Assembly (NCBI GenBank): GCA_026168455.1
Contig: CM047428.1
Coordinates: 34,647,255 to 34,711,254 of the forward strand
Direction: 5' to 3'
DNA: 64,000 bases
From: Theocolax elegans
Taxonomy: Eukaryota > Arthropoda > Insecta > Hymenoptera > Cerocephalidae
Below, one piece after another: positions 1 to 9,890 of the stretch. The position numbers and the translations under genes are program-made. Numbering within the stretch: position 1 is the first letter of the stretch; each line of letters opens with the position of its first letter. The notes beneath the pieces are model-generated. The model was not told the origin of the DNA. It worked only from the letters and a program-made list of their open reading frames with translations, and ran no database searches.

Positions 1-1305
1 CACACCCAAATATCTCACTTCGGGCTGACAGAAGACACACTTCTCCCGGTTAACAGATAAACCGACTTCTGCCAAGCGAGTTAACACCTCGATCAACAGT
101 TGCTTAAGCTCTTCAAACGTCTCAGTGACAATAATGATATGGTCGAGATATTCATAAGCACCCGGTTCGAGTTCTGGTCCAATCATCTGATCAATCATGC
201 GCTGGAATGTCGCGCCAGCATTTGCCAATCCATACGGCATACGAGTAAACTGGAACAAACCTACTCCTGGTACCGTAAAAGCCGTTACTGGGCGCGACTC
301 CACCTGCAGAGGTATCTGGTGGTACGCACAGTTCATGTCGATCGTGGAGATGTATCAGGCTTTCTTGAGTTTGCGTAGGATATCCTGCATATATGGCAAA
401 GGATATGCATCAGGTTTCGTCAAAGCGTTGACTTTCCTAAAATCGATGCAAAAACGCCTAGCATTCTCACTCTTTTTCGCCATCACCACGGGGCTGGACA
501 AACTAATTTTCGAGGGTTCAATAACGCCAGTCTCGAGCATCTCGCGAACTTGACGTTGCATTTCCTCTCGAATCTTATCAGAGACGAGGTAGTACCTCTG
601 TTTGATCGGCCTGGCTGATCCGACGTCGATTATATGTTCGACATCGTAAGAACGGCCGATCTTTGGCAAGGTTATGGACAACACTCGGTCGAGAAGTTCG
701 CGCAATTGTTTGCGCTCTATTTCTGTTACGTCAGCGACACCTGCTGACGATAATAAAGCATTGTCACTTTCCATACTTGCCACTTCCAGCTGTAGGACTT
801 GATCCGTTCCCTTTAGGAATAAACGGTCGGAATCTGGACCTAGGACGGCTCGGAATGCTCGGATAAAATTTACTCCGATGTAGCATTCAGCATCCAGGTT
901 CGGCAATAATCGCAACACGTATTTCTCGAGTCTCTTTACGGTAAATGGTAGCATCACGTGACCACACAACGGATGAGTACTACCATCAGCGAACTTGGCA
1001 TTGCCAGCTCGCGACTCGAGAAGCGACCTGCCTAGAGCGGTTGCTAACTGCAAATCGCTCGGACCCATTAAGGTTGTCGATGCACCTGGATCGAACAACG
1101 CGCGAATCCAGAATCCACCTACGTCAACCTGACACCACCAGCGCGTCTCGTCCTCAGGACGAAAACTCCTTCGGCTAGTGCTCAATGTCACTAACTTTAA
1201 GACATCGCAGGTCTCCGGATCGATTCCGACTTCCTGGGATCTGTCTCGAATCAGTTGTTTCCTTTTCTGCTTAACTGCAGCTCGACTATCTCGGTACCGT
1301 ACCGT
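1..1305 (-). pseudogene. Ty3/gypsy pol fragment (protease and reverse transcriptase), decayed
   Basis: On the minus strand this reads as a retropepsin-like region followed by the N-terminal half of a Ty3/gypsy reverse transcriptase. The protease motif is LFDPGAS near 1090, so the usual DTG/DSG triad is DPG. The RT shows the conserved stretches FCIDFRKVNALT, DAYPLP and, further on, the fingers/palm region. Coding similarity starts near 1305. It crosses a TGA at 355-357, where related elements have an arginine codon, and runs on in the same frame to the window edge. The catalytic box reads YLDH (histidine codon at 139-141), not YLDD. The nonsense codon and the lost catalytic aspartate mark a dead copy. 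The rest of pol lies outside the window. A different retroelement fragment in the opposite orientation abuts it at about 1306-1312. Confidence 0.9.
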
Positions 1306-1311
1306 AACCGC

Positions 1312-1645
1312 ATTTTATCCTCAGCCGAAAATCACATAGCAGCAAAACAAGCCCCTAAATTTATTGGACCAGCAAAAATAATACAAGTATTTTCCCCGAC
1401 AGTGTACCTAATAGAAGACCCGCAAAGCAACTGGTAAATTAAAGTACACATAACAGATTTAAAGCTCCATATTCATCCCCGAAATATCCCAGTTCCTATT
1501 CAGAATAACACTCCCATTCCCCAATCGCCAATAACCCCGAAAACCCAAACTAAGCCAATCTCCGATGTCTCTATTACTAAAAAAGGTCACCCCAGGAAGG
1601 AGCCCATCACGCCAATACCGCAGAATAGTCCCAAAAGAATGTTAA
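1312..1645 (+). pseudogene. C-terminal integrase tail of an LTR retrotransposon, decayed
   Basis: The plus strand translates to the C-terminal end of a retrotransposon integrase. It carries the GPY/F-like stretch KFIGPAKIIQVFSPTVYLIE, a TAA at about 1438, and then in the same frame the IKVHITDLK tail seen at the end of many gypsy-type polyproteins, followed by a Pro/Thr-rich tail to a TAA near 1640. The internal stop breaks the frame, and everything upstream of the tail is missing. This is the 3' end of an element that read rightwards, opposite to the pol fragment at 1-1305. Assignment to Ty3/gypsy rather than another LTR group is inference. Confidence 0.65.
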
Positions 1646-1664
1646 TTTAATTTTTTATTTTAAT

Positions 1665-1780
1665 TTTTGAAAAACGCCTTTACTCTGGGAAATTCCACCA
1701 ACTATAGTGGACAAAGGGTATAAGGGGCCTGCTTTATTCCAAAAATAAAGCATTTAGTTCGGAAAGACCGATAAATATAT
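1665..1780 (+). repeat. 115-bp direct repeat, copy 1
   Basis: About 115 bp from the ctctgggaaattccacc region to a cggataaatata-like end is repeated at 2056-2171 with scattered substitutions. It includes the purine run acaaagggtataaggggcc. It lies just after the integrase tail, so it may be the polypurine tract and LTR edge of that element, but the spacing (about 390 bp) is short for a pair of LTRs. Confidence 0.7.
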
Positions 1781-2055
1781 AAATTATCACCGAACGTTAA
1801 ATTCATTTTTGTTTTAATAAACCTGCGACTCGGTCTAATACGTCGCACTCTGGTTGGTGGTCTTTCCCACCGCAAGATGGAGATGACGATACTCGTTGAA
1901 GAGACTATCGTCTTCCTCTATATATATAGCCACGCAACATCTTGCTGGTTTCGCAGTTTATCTTGCGACAGACGTCTAGGGTATGATCTCCAGTTCCTAA
2001 CTGAGAAGTCTAAACTGGGAATCGAGCGAAAAATGCCTTTAATTTTTGTCTTCAA

Positions 2056-2171
2056 TTTTGAAAATGGCCGTTACTCTGGGAAATTCCACCAACCATAGTG
2101 GACAAAGGGTATAATGGGCCTGCTTTATACCAAAAATAAAGCATTTTGTTCGGAAAAATCGATAAATATAT
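2056..2171 (+). repeat. 115-bp direct repeat, copy 2
   Basis: Second copy of the repeat at 1665-1780. The 275 bp between the copies contain a short TATA-rich stretch and no recognisable gene. The copy ends where the large palindrome at 2168-3488 begins. Confidence 0.7.
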
Positions 2172-3488
2172 TGAATGACATTTTATTTTTTTCTATTCTT
2201 ATAAAGTTTTTGCAATAAAAAGTACTGAAATCAAAATAGAGTCGACAAGTATCTGATGATGAATGACACATTTTTTCAGATAGATATATACTACACATAA
2301 TCTATTTTATCATTTTTAGCCTGCTATGTCTTACATCAATAAATAAACAATAGTATTTATAATAATATTCATTTGTGCGGAATTAATTTCTTCAAATGTA
2401 ATAAAACAGAAATTTCTCCTTTTTATTGTTTTTAAATAAAGTAATATTCGCAACACGCGTTGATTTGCACTCTCATTTCTCATACAAATATTTATATTAT
2501 CAAGAATTTATAAATATTTTAAGATTTCTGAAGACAAAAGGTAAAACTATGTTATATAATTTTTAATGTTTCTCATGAGGCCTGTACATCGTTACAGCGG
2601 TTAAGGGGGTATCATACTCAATTAAACATTCAAATTTCGGGCCACGAAATAGCAGACGAACAAAACAACTAATTTACTTATACCAATTAAAAAAAACAAA
2701 TTTACGCAAAATCAAGAGTTAGTCGCCCTCTTTTGTGTAATTATCTATAATTTTACAAAGTTTCCAGTTATTATATATAATAATATGTTGCCGAGAAAAC
2801 CTTGAAAAATGCAATTTTCTTATATTTTTCAAGTTTTTCTCGGCAATATCTTGTTATCATAATTTGAAACTTTGTAAAATGATAGATAATTACACAACGA
2901 AGGGCAACTAACTCTTGATTTTGCGTAAATTTATTTTTATTAATTGTTATAAGTAAATTACTTATTTTGTTCGTCTGCTATTTTGTGGCGCGAAATTTGA
3001 AATTGTTATTTAAGTATAAAACCCGTAATAATAATATTACCCGGTTAATAATAATATTTGTTTCTGTGCAATTACATCAAATTCCAAAACTTATTTATTA
3101 TTTCATATGATATAAATAGATACAATCATTTGAAAATCGTACATGATTATTAAATCGGAATGAACTGCCAAAACACATAACCAACGCGTGGTGCGAGTAT
3201 TACTTTATTTAAAAACAATAAAAAAGAGAAATTTCTGTTTTATTACATTTCCAAAATTAATTTCGCACAAATGAATATTATTATAAATACTATTGTTTAT
3301 TTATTGCTGTATGACGTAGCAAAGCTAAAAATCATAAAATAAATTATATGTAGTATATATCTACCTGAAAAAATGTGTCTTTATCAACCGATACTAGTCG
3401 ACTCTATTTTGATTTCAGTACTTTCTATTGCGAAAACTTTATAAGAATCGAAAAAGTTAAAATGTTATTGTTTTAAGCATTCAATATC
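2168..3488. mobile_element. 1.3-kb palindromic (foldback-type) element
   Basis: Almost the whole segment is one imperfect inverted repeat centred near 2825. The left end (atattgaatg at 2168) pairs with the right end (cattcaatat at 3478-3488). The centre is a short hairpin around gccgagaaaa / tttttctcggc. The arms differ by substitutions and small indels, including about 12 bp near the outer ends. No open frame of any length and no tRNA-like sequence was seen. The structure fits a non-autonomous foldback-like or long-TIR DNA transposon. I could not define a target-site duplication. Confidence 0.75.
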
Positions 3489-3879
3489 AATTGCAAAAGT
3501 GTGATTGAAATTAAATTATACTTGCGAATGTTTACACCTTTGCAGAAGGGTTTCCGATATTTAACGTTTGGATTATGTATTAGATACCCTACTAGCACAC
3601 AACGCTGTAGCAACGTTGTGGCAATGTTGTTTTGACAACGTTACAACGTTGTTATAAAAGTTGTTAAAACGTTGGAGCAACGTTGCTACAACGTGGGATA
3701 TGTCCGCTAAGATTTATGTAAGTTGCCGCGATAGGTGGAAATAACGTTGTGATAACGTTTGAGTAACGTTGAAAATCCCTTTGAAAAATGTATTTCATAT
3801 AAAAATTTAAAAAATGTCCTGGACAAGCGAAAAAATACATTTTTAAATGTACAAAATTTTAAGTAATAAAAAAAAAATT

Positions 3880-3951
3880 TTCAACCCGCGGGAATTGGAC
3901 CTTGCATCTTTAGATCCGGAGGCTTACATTCTACCAACTGAGCTATTCTGT
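3880..3951 (-). tRNA. tRNA-like sequence, left arm of copy A (probable pseudogene)
   Basis: On the minus strand a box-A-like stretch (tagctcagttggtaga) is followed by a box-B-like stretch (ggtccaattcc) and then a T-run that could end pol III transcription. The anticodon arm is a tight stem ggatc/gatcc around a short loop, so no normal 7-base anticodon loop forms, and the acceptor stem is poor. I read it as a tRNA-derived pol III promoter unit, not a working tRNA. Confidence 0.5.
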
Positions 3952-4042
3952 TTTTCCTGTCATTAAATTAACTATTGGTTATAAACTACTATCAAAATAT
4001 GCTACGAAATTAATAACCTAAAGTTAATTTAATGACAGGAAC

Positions 4043-4116
4043 AACAAAATAGTTCAGTTGGTAGAGAGCAAGCCTCCGGATCTAAAGATCCAAGGTTCAA
4101 TTCTCGCGGGTTGAAA
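4043..4116 (+). tRNA. tRNA-like sequence, right arm of copy A (probable pseudogene)
   Basis: Mirror copy of the tRNA-like unit at 3880-3951. Box A is near 4051 and box B (ggttcaattct) near 4094, followed by a long T-rich run after 4120. It has the same collapsed anticodon arm. Confidence 0.5.
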
Positions 4117-4396
4117 ATTATTTTTATTTTTTTTATTACTTAAAATTTTATGCATTAAAAATGTATTTTTTCGCTTGTCCAGGACATTTAAAATTTTTAT
4201 ATGAATAAAATTTTTCCAAGGCATCTTCAACGTTGCTCAAACGTTGTCACAACGTTATTTCCACCTATCGCGGCAAATTACATAAATCTTAGCCGACATA
4301 TCCCACGTTGTAGCAACGTTGCTCCAACGTTTCAACAACTTTTATAACAATGTTGTAACAAGGTCAAAACAACGTTGCCACACCGTTGCTACAACG

Positions 4397-4902
4397 ACGA
4401 ACGATAAAATCATTTAAACAATATACTTTGGCATTGGGTCACTTATATGCTGTTTATTTATACTTTTTAGCCTTGAAAAGGGACGGCCAAAAAAACGTCC
4501 GAAACGTCGGCAAAAATGTAACTTCTATTAACAACTGTTTGTTCGTGACGATCAATAAAGGTACTTTTTTACTAAAGGTTACTTGGACAAACGATAAATT
4601 CATTTAAACAATATACTTGGTCATTGAATCACTTATATGCTGTTTTTTTATACTTTATAGCCTTGAAAAGGGACGGCGAAAAAACGTCCGAAACGTCGCC
4701 AAAAATGTAACTTCTATTAACAAGTGTTTGATCGTGACGATCAATAAAGATACTTTTTTACGAAAGATTACTTGGACGAACGATAAAATCATTTAAACAA
4801 TATACTTTGGCATTGGGTCACTTATATGCTGTTTATTTATACTTTTTAGGCTTGAAAAGGGAGGGCGAAAAAACGTCCGAAACGTTAGCAAAATGTAACT
4901 TT
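4397..4902 (+). repeat. Satellite, short stretch of 189-bp monomers
   Basis: Nearly three monomers of the same satellite that fills 9891-23440, joined directly to the palindrome edge. Diagnostic pieces are cacttatatgctgttt, aaacgtccgaaacgtcggc and acttggacgaacgataaa. Confidence 0.9.
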
Positions 4903-5560
4903 TCAAGGCTAAAAGTATAAATAAACAGCATATAAGTGACCCAATGCCAAAGTATATTGTTTAAATGATTTTATCGTTCGTCGTTGTAGCACGGTGTGGC
5001 AACGTTGTTTTGACCTTGTTACAACATTGTTATAAAAGTTGTTGAAACGTTGGAGCAACGTTGCTACAACGTGGGATATGTCCGCTAAGATTTATGTAAT
5101 TTGCCGCGATAGGTGGAAATAACGTTGTGACAACGTTTGAGCAACGTTGAAGATGCCTTGGAAAAATTTTTTTCATATAAAAATTTTAAATGTCCTGGAC
5201 AAGCGAAAAAATACAATTTAAATGCACAAAATTTAATTAATAAAAAAAAAAAATTTTCGACCCGTGGAATTGAATCTTGGATCTTTAGATCCGGAGGCTT
5301 ACTCTCTACCAACGGAGCTATTTTGTTTTCCTGTCATTAAATTACTTTAGGTTATTAATTTCGGAGCATATTTTGATAGTAGGTAATAACCACAAGTTCA
5401 TTTAAAAGAGGAACAACAATATAGCTCAGTTGGTAGAGAGGTAAGCATCCGGATCTAAAGATCCAAGGGTTCAATTCCCGCGGTTGAAACGTTTCAACAA
5501 CTTTTATAACAATGTTGTAACAAGGTCAAAACAACGTTGCCACACCGTTGCTACAACGAC
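4903..5560. repeat. Inverted satellite piece plus partial palindrome, copy B
   Basis: At 4903 the satellite turns to the opposite strand for about 80 bp, then enters the left arm of the palindromic element (about 4983-5330, with a minus-strand tRNA-like unit). A plus-strand tRNA-like unit follows at about 5410-5488. The right arm is mostly missing: at 5490 the sequence jumps to the outer part of an arm and back into satellite. The whole 4329-5490 block is repeated at 5491-6655. Confidence 0.75.
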
Positions 5561-6057
5561 GAACGATAAAATCATTTAAACAATATACTTTGGCATTGGG
5601 TCACTTATATGCTGTTTATTTATACTTTTAGCCTTGAAAAGGGACGGCCAAAAAACGTCCGAAACGTCGGCAAAAATGTAACTTCTATTAACAACTGTTT
5701 GTTCGTGACGATCAATAAAGGTACTTTTTTACTAAAGGTTACTTGGACAAACGATAAATTCATTTAAACAATATACTTTGGCATTGGGTCACTTATATGC
5801 TGTTTTTTTATACTTTATAGCCTTGAAAAGGGACGGCGAAAAAACGTCCGAAACGTCGCCAAAAATGTAACTTCTATTAACAAGTGTTTGATCGTGACGA
5901 TCAATAAAGATACTTTTTTACGAAAGATTACTTGGACGAACGATAAAATCATTTAAACAATATACTTTGGCATTGGGTCACTTATATGCTGTTTATTTAT
6001 ACTTTTTAGGCTTGAAAAGGGAGGGCGAAAAAACGTCCGAAACGTCGGCAAAAATGT
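5561..6057 (+). repeat. Satellite, second short stretch of 189-bp monomers
   Basis: Near copy of 4397-4902. The two differ mainly by single-base indels in homopolymers, plus a few substitutions. Confidence 0.9.
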
Positions 6058-6900
6058 AACTTTTCAAGGCTAAAAGTATAAATAAACAGCATATAAGTGA
6101 CCCAATGCCAAAGTATATTGTTTAAATGATTTTATCGTTCGTCGTTGTAGCACGGTGTGGCAACGTTGTTTTGACCTTGTTACAACATTGTTATAAAAGT
6201 TGTTGAAACGTTGGAGCAACGTTGCTACAACGTGGGATATGTCCGCTAAGATTTATGTAATTTGCCGCGATAGGTGGAAATAACGTTGTGACAACGTTTG
6301 AGCAACGTTGAAGATGCCTTGGAAAAATTTTTTTCATATAAAAATTTTAAATGTCCTGGACAAGCGAAAAAATACAATTTTAAATGCACAAAATTTTAAT
6401 TAATAAAAAAAAAAAATTTTCGACCCGTGGGAATTGAATCTTGGATCTTTAGATCCGGAGGCTTACTCTCTACCAACTGAGCTATTTTGTTTTTCCTGTC
6501 ATTAAATTAACTTTAGGTTATTAATTTCGGAGCATATTTTGATAGTAGGTAATAACCACAAGTTCATTTAAAGATAGGAACAACAATATAGCTCAGTTGG
6601 TAGAGAGTAAGCATCCGGATCTAAAGATCCAAGGTTCAATTCCCGCGGGTTGAAAATTTTTTTTTATTTTTTTTTATTAGTTAAAATTTTGTGCATTTAA
6701 AAATGTATTTTTTCGTTTGCCCAGGACATTTTTTAAATTTTTATATGATATACATTTTTCAAAGGCATGTTCAACGTTGCTCAAACGTGATCACAACGTT
6801 ATTTCTACCTATCGCGGCAACTTACATAAATCTTAGCGGACATATCCCACGTTGTAGCAACGCTGCTCCAACGTTTCAACAACTTTTATAACAACGTTTT
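6058..6900. mobile_element. Inverted satellite piece plus palindrome, copy C
   Basis: Inverted satellite (6058-6140) leads into the left arm with a minus-strand tRNA-like unit (about 6408-6490). The right arm with a plus-strand unit (about 6585-6652) follows and continues through the AACGTT-rich block to about 6900, where it stops in sequence unrelated to the satellite. This copy shows the arms more completely than copy B. Confidence 0.7.
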
Positions 6901-7308
6901 AACGATCTTTGAGGGTCAAACCAAGTTGAACAAGAAATAGAAAACTCTTATTCTCAATTTCAAAAATCGTGGAACGTTTCATCTGCTGGTTTCCAGACCT
7001 CATCAGGCACTGTTTATTAACAACAAGAAACAACAGAATTTACATAAGAGTAATATATAAATAAACAAAACCTCAACCACACACTTTACAGCACAGAATA
7101 AAAATTAAATACCTTCGTAAAAACGATGTATAAGTTTTAATTCTACTACATTGTAGGATAACGTCAAAGTGAATTATAAATCAGTCAACTCGACTATATA
7201 TACATACGTGTGAAAATTACAGATAATTAATTTTGGGAATTAGACATTAATACATCGATACTCCGAGTAAAATCATACTTTGAATCACAAACACACCAAT
7301 AAGATACT
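6901..7308. other. AT-rich sequence, no gene seen
   Basis: Simple AT-rich sequence between palindrome copy C and the 288-bp repeat. I see no open frame, RNA gene or terminal repeat here. Confidence 0.6.
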
Positions 7309-7870
7309 GTAATCAAACCGCTTATTTATGTGATAATTCTGATTAAACCCTATAAACGAACCACATAGGTTGCTTGACAATATTAGAATATACCGGTAGA
7401 TTCGGATAAATAATGCTCGACCTTATAGTGAAATGTCCTATTCAACCCGATAAATTGCATCATGAAAAATCATTAATTATTTGAAATCGAGATACATGCC
7501 TATTCGTTGTAAATAGAAAATACAGCAATACCTCATAAAATACGATAAACGATTCAATAGCGGTTGCTTCTACGACAGGCGTAACGGATAAGATCCTGTA
7601 ATCAAACCGTTTATTTATGTGATAATACTGATTAAACCCTATACGAACCACATAGGTTGCTTGACAATATTAGAATATACCGGTAGATTCGGATAAATAA
7701 TGCTCAACTTTATAGTGAAATGTCCTATTCAACCCGATAAATTGCAATCATGAAAAATCATTAATTATTTGAAATCCAGATACATGCCTATTCGTTGTAA
7801 ATAGAAAATACAGTACTAACTCATAAAATACGATACACGATTCAATAGCGGTTACTTTTTCGACTGGCAA
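7309..7870 (+). repeat. 288-bp tandem repeat, about two copies
   Basis: A unit starting tgtaatcaaaccg at 7309 recurs at 7597 (period 288). The second copy fades near 7870. It contains taccggtagattcggataaata. The same sequence occurs on the opposite strand at 49716-50053, where a solo LTR has split it, with its continuation at 51092-51175. It encodes nothing recognisable and is an unclassified interspersed repeat. Confidence 0.85.
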
Positions 7871-8604
7871 AGCCAGGTACGATGTGTTAGGCAAGCCGCC
7901 CATTACATGCGTCGATCGTCATAAATCCCTATAAAGGTACCAGGTAAGGTATTATATAATATTGAAATATGCTGGTAAGGTCATATAGCCGTTACTTGGC
8001 GTTATAGTGAAGCGCCCTATTTAACCTTATATTTTTGTATTCTCTATAAGACAATAACTGTTAAAATCCCGATAGAAATCCACATGTTAAGAATATATCA
8101 TTTTGTATTACCTGAAATAGAACTATAGATAATTCATTCATGTTCGGGTTTTTCATTATAAAATACTATAAGCTTTAGAGTGAAATAGCATTGATATACA
8201 AATACGTGAAAAGTGGCAAATCCTAATAATGCCCGGTAAATATAAATACAAAATATTTAATTATAAATGTGTACCCGATATACTCCGATAAACTATTTTA
8301 TGCTCTTTTATGTTACACGTTTGTTCCTATAAAACCTTATAAACAAATTTATTTTTATCGCATTTTATGAGGTGTTCATTATGAAGCCTATAGTTATAAG
8401 CTTATTCTTTCCGATTCCTATTAAGTTATGTATAGCATTCTATCGCAAACTCCGGGTGCAAAAGCCACATGAAGTGCGATAAAAAAATTTTTTTTATAGT
8501 TTCATATGAGGTTTTTTAACAGGGTATTGTAGGTCCTACTCTTATACCTTTTTGTTTCATGAAACCTTCTATTTTTTTATAAAATTTTGGATTAAATAGT
8601 AATT
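7871..8604. other. AT-rich sequence, no gene seen
   Basis: Contains degenerate traces resembling parts of the 288-bp repeat (phrases such as cctataaa and tatagtgaaa), but no clear unit, gene or terminal repeat. Confidence 0.5.
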
Positions 8605-8761
8605 TTAACCTTTAGAGGACGGGATGGCCCCTATACGGGCCATGCCCATGATCGACCCTTTACACGTGTTAGTTTTGAGATGTGAGACATCACAAAAACT
8701 CGATTTCTATAGAAAAGTGAGAGAAAACAGTAAACCCAAATCCCCGTCCTCTAAAGGTTAA
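8605..8761. mobile_element. piggyBac-like MITE with TTAA target duplication
   Basis: A 149-bp element (8609-8757) has perfect 15-bp terminal inverted repeats, CCTTTAGAGGACGGG and its complement, and is flanked by TTAA on both sides (8605-8608 and 8758-8761). TTAA target sites with TIRs starting CC are the hallmark of piggyBac-type transposons. It has no coding capacity. There is a small internal inverted repeat (ggcccctatacgggcc). Confidence 0.8.
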
Positions 8762-8826
8762 AAGTGATCCAATGTTTCTAGACATTAATTTAATTGAAAA
8801 AAGAAGCTTTTTTAAACCAGAAAATT

Positions 8827-8845
8827 CCCGTCCTTTAAAGGTTAA
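8827..8845 (-). mobile_element. Solitary piggyBac-like MITE end
   Basis: CCCGTCCTTTAAAGG followed by TTAA matches the right TIR of the MITE at 8609-8757 with one change. No matching left end is visible, so it is a remnant of a second or nested copy. Confidence 0.6.
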
Positions 8846-9086
8846 GCTGTAATTCCTCATTTTTATATTAATATTTTGTAAATTTTCATTTTTACATTCA
8901 ATTTTTTGCTTTCTTAATGCTTATAAGCCACAGGGCTTTGGAATGCTTAACATACAAATATAAAAGTACGCTAATTAAGTAATATGCAGTTAAAACTGCC
9001 ACGTCACAACTCTCCCCCCCCCCCCAAACCGAAGTTACTCCGGTAACTTCGCGCTTGCGAACGCAAATTAATATATACCTTACTAG
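8846..9086. other. AT-rich spacer with a C-run, no gene seen
   Basis: Holds a run of about 14 C residues near 9010-9025. No gene or structured repeat was recognised. Confidence 0.5.
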
Positions 9087-9365
9087 CATGCGACGTTGTA
9101 ACAACGGTGTGGCAACGTTGTTTTGACAACGTTACAACATTGTTATAAAAGTTGTTGAAACGTCGGAGCAACGTTGCTACAACGTGGGATATGTCGGCTA
9201 AGATTTATGTAAGTTGCCGCGATAGGTGGAAATAACGTTGTGATAACGTTTGAGCAAAAGTGAAGATGCCTTTGAAAAATGTATTTCATATCAAAATTTA
9301 AAAAATGTCCTGGACAAGCGAAAAAATACATTTTTAAATGTACAAAATTTTAAGTAATAAAAAAA

Positions 9366-9440
9366 AATTTTCAACCCGCGGGAATTGGACCTTGCATCTT
9401 TAGATCCGGAGGCTTACATTCTACCAACTGAGCTATTCTG
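9366..9440 (-). tRNA. tRNA-like sequence, left arm of copy D (probable pseudogene)
   Basis: Same unit as 3880-3951: box A and box B are recognisable on the minus strand, with a collapsed anticodon arm and a T-run downstream. Confidence 0.5.
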
Positions 9441-9532
9441 TTTTTCCTGTCATTAAATTAACTATTGGTTATAAACTACTATCAAAATATGCTACGAAAT
9501 TAATAACCTAAAGTTAATTTAATGACAGGAAC

Positions 9533-9604
9533 AACAAAATAGCTCAGTTGGTAGAGAGCAAGCCTCCGGATCTAAAGATCCAAGGTTCAATTCTCGCGGG
9601 TTGA
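9533..9604 (+). tRNA. tRNA-like sequence, right arm of copy D (probable pseudogene)
   Basis: Mirror copy with box A tagctcagttggtagag and box B ggttcaattct, followed by a T-rich stretch. Confidence 0.5.
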
Positions 9605-9890
9605 AAATTATTTTTTATTTTTTTTTATTACTTAAAATTTTATGCATTTAAAAATGTATTTTTTCGCTTGTCCAGGACATTTAAAATTTTTATATGAAAA
9701 AAATTTTTCCAAGGCATCTTCAACGTTGCTCAAACGTTGTCACAACGTTATTTCCACCTATCGCGGCAAATTACATAAATCTTAGCCGACATATCCCACG
9801 TTGTAGCAACGTTGCTCCAACGTTTCAACAACTTTTATAACAATGTTGTAACAAGGTCAAAACAACGTTGCCACACCGTTGCTACAACGA

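Larger units (their letters stand above)
3597..4396. mobile_element. Palindromic element with tRNA-like arms, copy A
   Basis: An 800-bp palindrome centred near 4000. Each arm, from the outside in, has a block dense in AACGTT-type motifs, the stretch ccacctatcgcggcaa, the stretch tgtcctggacaagcg, a T-run, and a tRNA-like sequence. The two tRNA-like sequences point away from the centre. The left flank is non-satellite; the right edge (near 4396) runs directly into the 189-bp satellite. Related copies are at 4983-5560, 6140-6900 and 9087-9890. No protein is encoded, so any movement would have to be non-autonomous. Confidence 0.7.
9087..9890. mobile_element. Palindromic element with tRNA-like arms, copy D
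   Basis: Near twin of copy A: 800 bp, centred near 9490, with the same AACGTT-rich ends and outward-facing tRNA-like units. Its right edge opens directly into the large satellite array through the junction gctacaacgacgaacgataaa. Its left flank resembles the left flank of copy A (a tac-tactagca phrase), so A and D may descend from one duplicated locus. Confidence 0.75.

Noticed and set aside
3880..4116. Functional tRNA genes in the palindromes
   Set aside because: Box A and B are good, but the anticodon arms are collapsed and acceptor stems poor, and the sequence differs little between many copies, as in a repeat family.
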